DNA of 60,000 nucleotides. Origin: Membranipora membranacea. Lineage: Eukaryota > Bryozoa > Gymnolaemata > Cheilostomatida > Membraniporidae. The position numbers were made by a program, and so were the translations under genes. Location: the NCBI GenBank assembly GCA_914767715.1, contig OU612069.1:19343387-19403386 (forward strand), given 5' to 3'. Below the pieces are notes generated by a model that saw nothing but the letters and a program-made list of their open reading frames with translations, searched no databases and was not told the DNA's origin. Positions 1 through 10,729 of the stretch are shown one piece after another. Positions within the stretch are counted from its first letter, which is position 1. Every line of letters begins with the position of its first letter.

Positions 1-168
1 ATGAGTAACCGAATCTCAAACCTCTACTCTATTGCATTTTTTATCACAAGGGATATCGCGTAAAAATATATGCTTGCTTTGCCAAAAGCATTAACAATAA
101 CTTTGATACCAATAATATAGTGCAGACAGGTTTTATGTTAAGACAATATTTGTAAACCAAATAGTTAC

Positions 169-322
169 CTGAATTAATATTCTCCACTGTAACTTCTGCC
201 ATGTTCTCCTCACAGTCATTACATTGAGGAGGCTCCCCATTTTTACGTATCCTCCCATATATAACAACATCAAAACATTCACACACTTCACTTTTGCACT
301 GAAACTTCTTCTTCGGGTTCAT
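169..322 (-). CDS. Cys-rich exon of a lineage-specific gene family (partial gene, continues off the left edge)
   Basis: Seen: the exon begins with ATG directly after an acceptor (TATTGCAG) and ends at a GTAACT donor. It is 154 nt long, entered in phase 0 and left in phase 1. The peptide carries a basic start (NPKKKF), a Cys-x4-Cys pair near residues 9-14 and a Cys-x2-Cys pair near residues 34-37, a pattern that could bind zinc. The same exon, with the same phases and Cys pairs, occurs at 50074-50230 (+) and, frameshifted, at 48045-48187 (-). Two candidate upstream exons (1149-1214 and 2028-2130) join it in phase 0, so its ATG need not be the start codon. I do not recognise the family; metal binding is an inference from the Cys spacing only. 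Confidence 0.62.
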
Positions 323-1148
323 CTGCAATAGTTTGACAAAGTAATTAGTTTTAGATAAAACTTTGTCAGGATAATTAGTTTTAAAATCATTATGGTCAGG
401 GTGCATCAGGATTTAAGACAGAAGTAACTTGTCTTTAGGAGTTGTGTGACCGGTGTGTTATGATTGTCAAATAACCCAAGATTTTTAACACACTGGTCAA
501 CATCATCAATGAGGTCATGGTGAGTTCATTAGGGAAAAAATAGAAACTGTAGACAATAATGATCTTTTAAACAACCAAAATGTTGTATCTCAGGCATTAA
601 TACATACAAGGTACCACTGCTGAGTTACATAACTTAACTACAGTGCTTAACACATCCACGCTGGGCATAGTCCAGTTCTACTGTAGAGGATCAAACCCTT
701 ATGGCACCTGATGATCGCTGGTCAAAATTTATGGTTCATTTTATGAGATGCAAGCTTACCCAGTCAATTAAGTGTGGCTATCAGCCTTTAAAATAACCTG
801 GCGTACCTATCTTATTATGAAACCACTAGATTTAATTCTAAGAAAACTGACTCACTGATGTGAAGTTTTCACCTTACCACTATTTACCATTATCCAGTAT
901 AACAGTGTGTCGCTAAGTGAATCGTGCATATGAAGAACTCCAAAGATTTGTCAACTCCAGTGGCTTGTTTACCTAACCATTAACCACTGTATACTAGGCA
1001 TGTACTTATAGTTAAACGCCTAACCTCAAACTGTTGGCTGCTCTCCTAGTGTGAGTACATAGTGTGAGAGGTGCAGCCAACAAAACTAATAAAGCATCAA
1101 TTGCCAAAATATTCAAGTTCCGCTAAATAGAATTAACCAAATACCAAC
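323..1148. other. Non-coding, probable intron
   Basis: No ORF, repeat or RNA gene recognised. It lies between two phase-compatible minus-strand exons and is most simply intron. Confidence 0.4.
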
Positions 1149-1214
1149 CTGGCTATGGGCTAGTGCAGCCTTTGAAATGTCAGGAAGCCCGAATTCTGTT
1201 ACCAATCTTTGGTG
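1149..1214 (-). CDS. Candidate short internal exon, 22 codons
   Basis: On the minus strand an AAG acceptor-like end precedes 66 nt open in one frame, followed by a GTTGGT donor-like site. The length is a multiple of three, with phase 0 on both sides, matching the exons on each side (2028-2130 exits in phase 0; 169-322 enters in phase 0). The peptide (QRLVTEFGLPDISKAALA and flanks) has the look of the first helix and loop of a UBA-type fold, but it is too short to call. Splice signals are weak. Confidence 0.3.
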
Positions 1215-2027
1215 CTTGTTATTTCACAATCCTAAAAAGAACAAAAATATATGTTTACGTTAAATGAATATGCAAGGGAGCAATGTTTTGGTTGGAACCT
1301 GACAGGAAAAATTCTTAAATTTACAGCTCCCTGTCTACAACCGATACAGAACCTATACAGGTGTTGACCCCTTAGGGATGGGATTTGAAAACTGAGAAAT
1401 CATTGGCAAAAATAAAGGAAAATTCTTTAGGTCAATATTATCATCTGTTTGCATGGGGTTGCTTTCATAATTGCACATATCATCCAGACTGTTGCCTTAT
1501 ACAGATTAGCATATTGGTGTCATGACATCTAACTATGAGCACTACACTGACTCATGACGGAGACGGTTTGATGAACATCCGATGCGGTCAGATAGAAAAT
1601 TATGGATACACCTCCAGGAAAGGTGGACAATATATATCGCACTTAGGAAAACTCATTCATACAACATTCAGTGTCTTAGCAACACAGCTAGGATGAGTTG
1701 AGGTAATCTGCAGATAAATCCGTGGCTCAGCAGTTATAGGCAAATGGACGAGAACAAAAACATGAAGAGTTGCTGTGTGCATTCGTATAGGCTGACTGTA
1801 ATGATTGTTACCTACTGTGAAGGGTGTTCTTAGTTATTTTGCTTTGGACGAGGCTGTAGCTAAATAGTGTATCTTAAACTGTTGAAGTCGACAGGCTGTC
1901 TTGGTATCTCCTTAGAAGATTTCTTCTTGCCTCTGTGCCCAGTAGTATTCACTGTGTTCAGACAGATTGTTTTCTTTAGTAGTATAACTAGTTTAAAACA
2001 TGTACTAAACGTAATGAGGCTACTTAC
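1215..2027. other. Non-coding, probable intron
   Basis: Nothing recognised. It separates two candidate exons of the same minus-strand gene. Confidence 0.35.
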
Positions 2028-2130
2028 ATTCTGACAGATAAGCACCACAAGTTCAGCTTGCTCTGCTTCATGTGAAAGTCTTAATAGTTGATGCAAAAAA
2101 TGGGAATGCTGTGGTTTTTGCATCACTGGT
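2028..2130 (-). CDS. Candidate internal exon with GTAAGT donor
   Basis: A minus-strand reading frame ends at a consensus donor (AAT|GTAAGT) in phase 0 and begins near a pyrimidine-containing acceptor ending CAACCAG. The peptide contains HFLHQLLRLSHEAEQAELVV and reads as amphipathic helix. It joins in frame to the candidate exon at 1149-1214. The ATG at 2121-2123 could be internal. No family recognised. Confidence 0.33.
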
Positions 2131-4625
2131 TGAAGACATTTGCAAAAAACTCAAATTTAAAAGGGCAAAAAGAGCAAAGTATGCCATAGATTGAAATTTG
2201 TCTACTGTGGTCTTACTTAGGAATGTATGACGCATAAAAAATCGCAACTATTGTGGTTTGATTTTTTGTCTAGCTTGAATAGTAAACAACAAGATGCAAT
2301 CCTATTAGTTATGACCTTGCTGCATTGTAAATTACGAAACCCGTCAATGACTTTGAAATGGTGATTAATGTCCATTTATTCTTGTATCATGCTAGCACCA
2401 CACCACATAAAATCACGGGTGCCAAAGATATTCCTTTTAAAATAGATTATCTTGGCGAGTGGCTTTTTTATGGCTTTAAGTGCAAGAAATTAAGTTTTTA
2501 TAATTGCGTTCTTTCTAATCCCGATTACATTTTGCAGTCTTACCAAAGACCATAGATTATTTAGATGATCTTTGGACAAGCTGTATAGAGTATAATTCAC
2601 AATTTTAGGTTTTGCATTGTTTTTTATGTGTTTGCTAAAATCGCAGGTCTGCCTCTGTCTGAAGACAGATAAAATAGCCCTAAGAGCTCAGCCGCCATAT
2701 TCGGTGCCAAGTTGCCCTTAGTTTGCAGACAGGTCGGAGCGCACCTGGGGCGTCAATTGAGTCCAGTAGTCGGTCGACTGCTGCGGGATTTGTACCCAAG
2801 ACCTGCAACACTGTTATCACTTTTCTACAAATTAATTCAATGATATGATGAAGGAAATTATCACCCTCTTGTGATATTTACTTACTTAAGTGGGAACCTT
2901 TTTTGATTCATCAACTTTATGTCAATTTAACTTTGTAGCCGCTCCAGAAATAGTTAAAGCATAATAACTGGCAAACATATATCCAATCAGATTTAGTGCA
3001 CTTTGCATGTTTTTCCCCCATAGATGTGTATGATGAATGAATAGGATCTCTCTCATAGCATAGTGAATGCTCAATTTTAGGAGCCTGATTCCGCCGACAA
3101 AACAAATAGCTGTCATTGTATAACAATAATTTTTGATTAGGACAAAGTTGTGTACCCATTGACAATAAGGGTACAACTCCTCATTATTGCCAATAAATCC
3201 ACTCCTATCTCATCTGCTCCTAGATTCTTTTCCTTTACAAAGTAACATTACTTACACTGATTGAGAGAAGTTATATGTAATAATGAAATTCAAGCAATCC
3301 CAATGAAATAAAAGCCAATAGCTGGCACATTATATTTGTGTTTAGTGTTTAGGAAACAATAGCACCTCCAAATAAGTTGTTTGGCTGCCACATGCAGACC
3401 AAAAATATTCACAAAAAAGTATTGGTGGATGGGTTGATATCTCATTAAAGCCATTTCCATATTAATCTGTCTTAGGGAGACAAAATACTCTAGACTCTTT
3501 TGACCATGAGTTTTCAAACTTTGAAACAAATGATGTACTGAACAAATGCCCTAGTGTGTTACTATTTCCGTTAATTGGTATAAAATGGCATTGATTTGAT
3601 ATGAGCAGAGGTTGTATTTGCTTTCCTAAACACTTTGAACGCCTAAAGCAAAAACAGAATCCTAAATACTGTGTGTTTCTATAGCACAAGGTGTAACAGA
3701 CCGATTGTGAACTTTGATGTGATAATGCTAACAAACTTGATAACGCTAACCTTTTTGAGGCTTATAATATTAAAGCTTTTAAATTTGCGTGACAGTACCT
3801 AACATTTATGTTGAGTTTTGAAATATTCTAATGTCAGTATCTAAGATTCCCGCCTTTTCTTCTAATGAGCCAAAACACTGGTATTTGGAGACATAGCTGC
3901 TCTCACCTGTTCCTCATCAAATTCCCAACCTAAGCAGCCCAGAAGTGGTTGTATTGCTTCTGAACTGCTCTTCTATTGGCACAATGTGACACTCATCAAG
4001 GCTTCCCCTGTTAGGCGGTACCACATTCACATAGTAGAGAGTATACATGTTCACACCAGGGGGCTGACTGTCATGTCTGTTTGACAAAGGTAAAATTTAG
4101 CCGTTAATGTATAACGTAATGATCAATATTTCAACGTTGCTCCAGATTATATAAAAACTGTTAAATCAAAGATAGATGGCCATTATTTTCTCTCTATTCT
4201 CATTTTTTTTCAGGTGATGCTGAAAAATTAGCTTGCATCTTGTAGTAATATGAAACCACTTTCTTCTGGGTAACGAACCAGAGGATTTAAGACGGATAAA
4301 GAAATAATAATGTTGCTATCCTGTGATGCTGACAATGTCTTCATTTGCATTGCGACGCAGCACATGAACTTGGTTTCCCACTTTGCACTACCTTTCAACC
4401 ATTTTAAGCCTAAATAAGTGACAGCAACCAAATAAAAGGAGCTGCACCAATCAAATGGCAATTTAACCTTTATTTAAATTTAATGAACACACAAGGGACT
4501 GTGTGGTCAGGCGATGCATTAACAAAAGGCTCTGGAAAACCTTTTTACAAATTATGTTCTCATTGACATTAATGAGACAACTCCAAAGTGCCTAATCCAT
4601 AAACAATAATTATTATTAGTTCTTA
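2131..4625. other. No gene recognised; possible tRNA-derived repeat at about 2690-2810
   Basis: Several ORFs of 60-90 codons lack splice context or composition that would mark them as coding. On the minus strand near 2775-2800 the sequence GGGTACAAATCCCGCAG resembles the B box and T arm of a tRNA-derived SINE, but no A box was found upstream of it. Confidence 0.3.
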
Positions 4626-4633
4626 GTTATTAC
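4626..4633. repeat. Target-site duplication GTTATTAC, left copy
   Basis: GTTATTAC immediately precedes the terminal CATAGAC of the element and recurs exactly at 7822-7829 after the other terminus. Eight base pairs is the duplication length of P and hAT transposons. Confidence 0.8.
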
Positions 4634-5430
4634 CATAGACTTAATATACTACCTAGACAGGCCAATAGCATTCAATACTGTCCCACTTAAATAGCACGAC
4701 ATGACGTAATTAGTTTGTGCTGTGAGCCATAGTTTACTATATACCATTCAATGAAATAATGTGAAGAATCAAGGGACGCCGCGCATGATATCAGCTCTTG
4801 TCCGGCCCCTAATTATTTAAACACAGAGAAAATTTGTGAGTTTATGTAAAAGACCTTTCCGCACGAGATGGTATAAAAAATTGACTCCTTAGGCGAATCC
4901 AAAGCGAGAACAGACCTGATAAGTTACAATCATTAGCCAATAAATATTGAAACAAATACAGCCGTCTACTCTTAACACTTCTACCACTACTATTCAAATG
5001 CATAGAATACCCACAACACAGTATCACAAATATTTTGTTGGATGAGCCAGATCAAAGCACCACCACCATCATCATAGATTTTTGCATAAATATTCCTAGT
5101 CATGACTGAGCACAACCTGCTCAGCTTGGATTCCTTGTTAAAAGATTTTACTGCAAATTTTATTGTCGCTTCATGAGGAAGAATAGATCTGTGCTGTAAA
5201 TTGAGCATGCCAACTCCAGATATGTATGTATGATGAAGCTAGGGTAAGTGACATATATATATATATATATATATAAAGTCTTTGGTAATCTCTCATCCAT
5301 GAAATAATATAGTAAATCAAGACACGCAGGGTATAATACCAGCCAAATTATATTAGATCTGTTTTAATTTATGAGATAAAAATTATCAAAACAAATACAG
5401 CCCTGTACTTAACCACTTTTATCACTACAT
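4634..5430. repeat. Left inverted arm of the P-like element
   Basis: Pairs with 7040-7821 over nearly its whole length, including the block GGGGCCGGACAAGAGCTGAT near 7635 and its complement near 4800. Contains a (TA)n run at about 5250-5274 and, at about 5278-5290, a degenerate copy of the terminal motif in reverse orientation. Confidence 0.8.
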
Positions 5431-5861
5431 GACAAAACAGAGGGCTGTTACTGCGGGATTATACTAATTTATGAGGGCACGACCAAGGCTAACAGCTACC
5501 ACTATTGCTGTTGTGGGCACGACAAAAATTAAAAATACTACCACTATCAGCGAGCATTGCAAAGTTAGATATGACTGGTTGCAGTATACGTTAAAATTAA
5601 TCAAATTAGTAGAGCAATGTAAGCTAACCACTTCTTACACCTACTTATCAAAAAAAAAATATACTGTGGGATTATACTGAATTTTGCGGATGGGTCAAAG
5701 ACTAGAAAACTACCACTATCGGTGATTGCTGCAAAATTTCCAAACGAGACACTATCACTATCAGCGATCGCTGAAAATTAGATATGACTGAGTCACTGAA
5801 CACAATAAGCCTGCTCAGTTTGGAGCGCTTATTGTCAGTGTTTGCTGCGAGTTTGGTTGTT

Positions 5862-6221
5862 TCATGGTGTATTCTGACCAGCGTATATCTCTTCACTTTT
5901 AGGGGTTTGTAGATAGTGTTGGAAGGATTGGAAAATTGTTGGGATAGCATCCTTTTTGAGCAAAGCTCTCCCACCCACACCAGGAGGCCTTCTAAATGTA
6001 TCTCGTTTCAAATGTTCGCTACATAGAACAGCATATTTGGATGGAGTCCAGTTCTTGCGTTTAACGGCCGAAACCCATACCTTTAGTCTCTCCTCGTTAT
6101 TTCTGGGGAAGGCGTGGAAGCTTAAATTAGGATTTCCTGCCGGGGTATTTCCACAGCCGTAGGCAGCACACCAGTTTCTAGATGACTTTTTTAAAAGCAT
6201 CACAAATGATAACATATACAA
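5862..6221 (-). CDS. THAP zinc-finger domain ORF
   Basis: The 119-aa ORF contains a full THAP signature: Cys18-x4-Cys23, Trp49 and Trp58, Cys67-x2-His70 and the closing AIPTIF box at 92-97. THAP fingers are sequence-specific C2CH DNA-binding domains found in cellular proteins and at the N terminus of P-element transposases. The frame stops about 20 residues after the box, so the catalytic part is missing or lies in exons I could not find. Its place between the arms of the element argues that it is the remnant of a transposase N terminus, not a host gene. Start uncertain: ATGs at residues 1, 3 and 8; the domain begins near residue 12. Confidence 0.8.
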   Translation of the reverse strand: MYMLSFVMLLKKSSRNWCAAYGCGNTPAGNPNLSFHAFPRNNEERLKVWVSAVKRKNWTPSKYAVLCSEHLKRDTFRRPPGVGGRALLKKDAIPTIFQSFQHYLQTPKSEEIYAGQNTP

Positions 6222-6689
6222 ATAATTATCATTAAACTACAGCTTTTGATATGATAAACAGAAATTGTAAAATCAATTTCATAGGAGCATCAGCATGGCC
6301 AAGAAAGATTTGCGAGATCACCGATTAAGTCTACTCACACTTTTTGACTGCTGTGCCAGTTCTGAGTTAGATATTTCGGGAGTAAATCAGAATTGTCATC
6401 TCAAATAGTTTCCCTCCAGCCCCCCCCCCCCGGCCCATCACTGTCGTTCCACCTTTTTTTTCTTACATTCAAATTTTATCACACCCATCGATTATTATTT
6501 ACTATGTCTATAGCCTTAAATTTATGTGCATGTATAGAAGGATGTGGGTATTATTATATGACAATATTCAATTGATTTAGATCTTAGATGGATGGGACAA
6601 GCAGAAATTATGCCAAAAAATTCAATCCAATAAAGACGGAAATATGACAATGCATACATGAGAGCCACCACTGGGCTGTTTCTTACCTT

Positions 6690-6818
6690 ATCATCTTGTG
6701 AAGTGGTAGCAGCAGGATTTTCATCTTGTGAAGATGAGGCAGCAAGATTATCATCTTGTGAAGATGAGGCAGCCAGATTATCATCTTCTGAAGACGAGGT
6801 AGCAGGCTGTAGGCTCAT
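6690..6818 (-). repeat. 39-bp coding-like minisatellite (Ser/Asp-rich)
   Basis: About three and a half units built on TCATCTTGTGAAGATGAGG repeat with few changes. On the minus strand they read as repeated SSSQDDNLAA-type peptides in an ORF that starts at 6818. A related partial unit lies near 6925-6950. It sits upstream of the THAP ORF inside the transposon; whether it is translated is unknown. Confidence 0.6.
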
Positions 6819-7039
6819 TTAAAAATAGTTTTCCTATAAACTGAGCGGCGTGGGTATTATATCCAGAACTTCTATGTTTGCCTTGTATCTCGCAACTGAT
6901 GATAGTAAAATTGCAGCTGGGCTTACTTGTGAAGATGAGAAAGCAGGCTGCAGGACGCAGGTTCACGTTATATAAATAAATAATCTCAACGAAGTATGAA
7001 TATTAAAACCAGTAACCACTTTGTTTACATAGTATCTTT

Positions 7040-7821
7040 CATCTTCTGTTTCAGTACAGGGCTGTATTTGTTTTGATAATTTGTATCTCATAAATTAAAA
7101 CAGATCTAATATAATTTGGCTGGTATTATACCCTGCGTGCCTTGATTTACTATATTATTTCATTGATGAGAGATGACCATAGACTTAATATATATATATA
7201 TGTGCCACGTACCCTAGCTTCATGATACATACATACATACCTGGAGTTGGCATACTCAATTTCCAGCACAGATCTATTCTTCCTCATGAAGCGACAAAAA
7301 AATTGCAGTAAAAACTTGTAACAAGGAATCCAAGCTGAGCAGGTTGTGCTCAGTCATGACTAGGAATATTTATGCAAAAATCTATGATGATGGTGGTGGT
7401 GCTTTGATCTGGCTCATCCAACAAAATATTTGTGATACTGTGTTGTGGGTATTCTGTGCATTTGAATAGTAGTGGTAGATGGCTGTATTTGTTTCAGTAT
7501 TTATTGGCTAATGATTGTAACTTATCAGGTCTGTTCTCGCTCTAGATTCGCCTAAGGAGTCAATTTTTATACCATCTCGTGCGGAACGGTCTTTTACACA
7601 AACTCACAAATTTTCTCTGTGTTTAAATAATTAGGGGCCGGACAAGAGCTGATATCATGCGCGGCGTCCCTTGATTTTTCACATTATTTCATTGAATGGT
7701 ATATAGTAAACTATGCCTCACAGCACAAACTAATTACGTCATGTCGTGCTATTTAAGTGGGACACATTATGATCAGTGAAGCATAAGCATTGTCCTGTCT
7801 AGGTAGTATATTAAGTCTATG
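7040..7821. repeat. Right inverted arm of the P-like element
   Basis: Reverse complement of 4634-5430. The terminal motif CCATAGACTTAATATA also occurs inside the arm at about 7175-7190, followed by a TA run, mirroring the internal copy in the left arm. Confidence 0.8.
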
Positions 7822-7829
7822 GTTATTAC
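7822..7829. repeat. Target-site duplication GTTATTAC, right copy
   Basis: Exact match to 4626-4633, directly outside the terminal CTATG. Confidence 0.8.
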
Positions 7830-8514
7830 TCTTTTATGTGTAAATGTGTTTATTATTGTTTATTAGATTTGCTGCAAAATATATTGTGATGATTCTGGAT
7901 GAGCATTTTTCAGGCGTGAGCATAAATATCTTTATTTTGTTGAGGTTTGATTGTTAGCATGACGCTCACATATGTATGCCTAATTTACTTGCGTCAAGAA
8001 AGACATGTGGTCGGTGTAATAAATTATTCAATGAATGGCATCCAGCAGGAGCTTGATTATCATATTCTTATAAGTTTATTTATTTCAATGTTAGGTTAAT
8101 AATTATAATTTCAAAATTATACCTCAGGGTGTGTGTGAGGTAAAAAATAAATCATGGGGCGGACAACATTTATACAAGAAATGACAGTTTTTCAGGTCAA
8201 GGGCATTTCTCACGCTCAATATTTTATGGAAATTCTCAATACTGAGCATAACGATGCACCAACAGCCTGAACACTGAATCCACCAGATATCAGATGCATT
8301 CATAGATGAAAGTGCCACCGAAAAGAGAGCAAGCTCTCTCGAGGATACCAGGCATCTACTATTTCACCAGCATCGCAGCATTCCCCAATTTTCAGGGATG
8401 CCTTGAATAGTGCTTGATTTTTTTATATTGGGTTTTGTATATTATTCAATGTTACTTAATATTTTGATATTATGGTGCAACAATTGTCACTTAGTTATAA
8501 CCTCTTTCTTTCAG
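7830..8514. other. No gene recognised; probable intron upstream of the 8515 exon
   Basis: Only short ORFs without splice support. The last ~50 bases form a pyrimidine-rich approach to the acceptor at 8512-8514. Confidence 0.35.
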
Positions 8515-8664
8515 TTGCAATGTGTCTGTACAGATGATGAAGGATACAATCCAAGTATGAACACTTCAACTGGTAATTCGAGTGACCCTGAAAGTAGCAG
8601 TGAGCAGCGAGCATCATCTCCATATCATGAACAAACATTCTCAGATAGACATGAGACTAATTAA
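8515..8664 (+). CDS. Terminal exon of an unrecognised gene (Ser/Glu-rich C terminus)
   Basis: A strong acceptor (CCTCTTTCTTTCAG) opens an exon in phase 0 that encodes about 49 residues rich in Ser, Glu and Asn, ending at TAA. AATAAA follows about 95 bases downstream, as expected for a last exon. Upstream exons were not found, so the product is unknown; the tail is low-complexity and gives no family assignment. Confidence 0.55.
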   Translation: MQCVCTDDEGYNPSMNTSTGNSSDPESSSEQRASSPYHEQTFSDRHETN

Positions 8665-8759
8665 CAGATCCCTAAGCGCTATGGCGAATTGTCAAAACAA
8701 GATTTGCTTCTTGACCTGTGGTAACCGGTTTTCAGGTTGACCCGACACTGACACCTAAG

Positions 8760-8765
8760 AATAAA
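8760..8765 (+). terminator. Polyadenylation signal AATAAA
   Basis: AATAAA in the expected position after the stop at 8662-8664. A run of about 14 G lies at 8799-8812. Confidence 0.5.
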
Positions 8766-8912
8766 GTTATAAGTTTTAACATCAACGGATTTTACAAAGG
8801 GGGGGGGGGGGGTTCATCTTTGAGATCAACTGTTGAAATGCCAAATGCAAATATTGTAGCTTTTTTTTTTTATTAAATATTTTCCTATTTGATAAAATTA
8901 TTATTAAATGGT

Positions 8913-9008
8913 AATCAAATATCACAGGGCATCGGCTATATCCACAAGAATAATGTAATTCATCCCGATATCAAGCCAGACACCGTTTCCTCTATGGAGG
9001 ACATGTAA
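8913..9008 (+). pseudogene. Protein-kinase catalytic-loop fragment, copy 1
   Basis: The frame reads NQISQGIGYIHKNNVIHPDI then KPDT, matching the end of helix E and the HRDxKPxN catalytic loop of Ser/Thr kinases. The Arg of HRD is Pro, the Asn of the metal-binding KPxN segment is Thr, and a stop follows within ten codons. It is too damaged to encode an active kinase. A close relative lies 210 bp downstream. Confidence 0.6.
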
Positions 9009-9125
9009 ACGTTTCAGTTTAATTAACATTTTTCGTTCTTGCGTCTTGCCTTTTCGCAAAATGTTAATTTATTTCAGTCAATAACAAAAACTTTACATAT
9101 TTAAACACTTTATATTCTGTTCTAG

Positions 9126-9268
9126 GCGATGGCAGTTTTTAATCAAATATCACAGGCTCTTGGCCATATCCACAAGAAGAATTTTGTTCACCACAATATA
9201 AAACCTGACAATATTGTCTTATCTGGAGAAAGTATTTACCAATAGATTTTGGTGCATCAATATTGTAC
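9126..9268 (+). pseudogene. Protein-kinase catalytic-loop/DFG fragment, copy 2
   Basis: After a good acceptor (TATTCTGTTCTAG) the frame reads through NQISQALGHIHKKN, then HHNIKPDNIVL, and in a shifted frame DFGAS. These are the catalytic loop and DFG motif of the kinase fold. The catalytic Asp is Asn, and a frameshift or stop separates the loop from DFG, so this is a decayed exon. It resembles copy 1, so the exon was duplicated before decay. Confidence 0.65.
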
Positions 9269-10051
9269 AAAAAAATGCAGTATTTGCAATTTCAGATAAG
9301 TGCTACTACTCTTCTGTTATTAATTTAAATTCACATCTTATCAATGGATAATATTTGCCTATTTTTATTCAAATTCTTTTATCAGCTTATTATTCCTTTT
9401 CATATTTGTTCAACAATTATTTCAATGAAAATCTTGTCCACTAAATTTGGTTCACTTTAGTTAAATGCTAAAGACTGATTCCGATTGGTTTTAGATGGCA
9501 ATATTTTGACAAAAAGGATTCAATGCAGATGTGAAAAGGCCATTTTCACCGATTTCCTTCGACCTTACTGCTAAATATCTGTGAAGTCACACACAAGGTT
9601 CTTTCTATTTGGATGATCCTTATAAAATTGAATCTGAGATAGTTGAACACCCAAAAACCAGTACATCAGTATGGTATATACACACCCACCATATCACTGC
9701 AAATACAATTTCACAGTGGTGCAATGGGTTGATGAGAAAATGAAGCTGGTGGTAAAATTATTTGGTAACAAAAATGAAATCTTGTAACGCACAAATGACA
9801 AAATTGTATTTGCTTGTTTAAATTTCAGGCGAGGCAGTAGAGTTCTGAACAAGATCAATAGGATGGTCAAAGATAGACTTATCCTGGGTGTTATTATTTT
9901 GTGTTATGATATACTCCTAATTACAAAGCACAAATTTCCATACTCAAAATTAGTAGTGAAGCTACATGTCAACACAACTTTGTGAACTATTGTAGTGATT
10001 CTATATGTGTTTTTGAATAGTGACAGAATTTAAATGTCTTGTTTACTCTAG
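9269..10051. other. No gene recognised
   Basis: AT-rich sequence between kinase exon remnants; no ORF with coding features. Confidence 0.35.
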
Positions 10052-10213
10052 CTGTTGATATCAGACAATAAAAATCAAAAAGCCAAAATGACTTCTGATG
10101 GATTCAAAAGGATAAGAGAGATTTGCCGTTTGAAATTTGAGCATCCAACTATAGTCCACTTTATTGAGGCAATTGCAGGACATAGGGAGATGTTAACCCC
10201 TGTTAACTATTAA
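10052..10213 (+). pseudogene. Protein-kinase N-lobe fragment (helix C region)
   Basis: An acceptor (TTTACTCTAG) opens a frame with FKRIREICRLKFEHPTIVHF, the usual helix C Glu followed by the HPxIV turn and strand 4 of a Ser/Thr kinase N-lobe. The frame stops at 10211-10213, with only weak GT sites before it. It is downstream of the catalytic-loop fragments, the reverse of gene order, so it cannot belong to the same functional gene. It may be a decayed exon of a second kinase copy. Confidence 0.55.
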
Positions 10214-10690
10214 CCTAACATAATTGTGGTTAAACTAAGCTATAATATCCAAATGATCTATTGTGATATTCATTGTTATAGCTGCCAAGCAATGAGAAGG
10301 TATAGAAAACTGATATATTTATATATTTAAATATACATATATTTATGTATATATGGTATGTAGAAACTCAACCAAATTGTAATCATATCAAGCAAGAACT
10401 TGTTGACCCTAAGAACAGCATTGTTCCATGTATGACATAAAGTTGTTCTTTCTTACCAAAAGTGAGGAATGTTTGGCGTCAGAACAAGATTTGTCTCTAG
10501 ATATTTTTGAGCTACTTATTAAAATAAAATGTAGTTCTTATGGTTTGTCGATTTTACAGTAAATATTGATTGTACCATCATGAAGGTTATTTATTATTAT
10601 TATTGATATTAATTTTGTTATACTTATATTTCATTTCACCTCAAGTCAGGGACTATAACTTCAAGGTAGACTTTGATAATCTGTAAAAAA
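10214..10690. other. No gene recognised; TA-rich
   Basis: Contains a short TA-rich tract around 10313-10353. No coding signal. Confidence 0.35.
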
Positions 10691-10729
10691 ACAGGCAGTT
10701 GTGCTTATGGTAAGGTACACAAGGCAAAA
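10691..10729 (+). pseudogene. Protein-kinase glycine-rich loop fragment
   Basis: TGSCAYGKVHKAK matches the GxGxxGxV ATP loop with Ser-Cys in place of Gly/Glu-Gly. Stops occur just upstream in this frame. The fragment ends exactly where the duplicated segment A begins, suggesting that the segment boundary truncated it. Confidence 0.5.

Larger units (their letters stand above)
4634..7821. mobile_element. P-superfamily-like DNA transposon with ~790-bp inverted arms and a THAP ORF
   Basis: Seen: the ends are CATAGACTTAATATACTACC and its reverse complement, flanked by a perfect 8-bp duplication. Inverted arms of nearly 800 bp (4634 to about 5430, and about 7040 to 7821) enclose a 1.6-kb centre. 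The centre holds a minus-strand THAP-domain ORF and a Ser/Asp-rich minisatellite ORF. Known: P elements start with CA, end with TG, make 8-bp duplications, and their transposase begins with a THAP domain; hAT shares the 8-bp duplication but normally uses a BED finger. Inferred: a P-type element, now non-autonomous, because no catalytic domain is visible. Arms this long are unlike the 31-bp termini of the Drosophila P element and give it a foldback look. Confidence 0.72.

Noticed and set aside
2917-3176. Minus-strand 82-84 codon ORFs with hydrophobic stretches
   Set aside because: Two overlapping frames, no splice sites, no domain; hydrophobicity follows from AT-rich composition.
8799-8812. 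G run (also at 41711 and 50752) as a G-quadruplex regulatory site
   Set aside because: Single homopolymer runs without neighbouring G tracts; more likely replication slippage or assembly artefacts.
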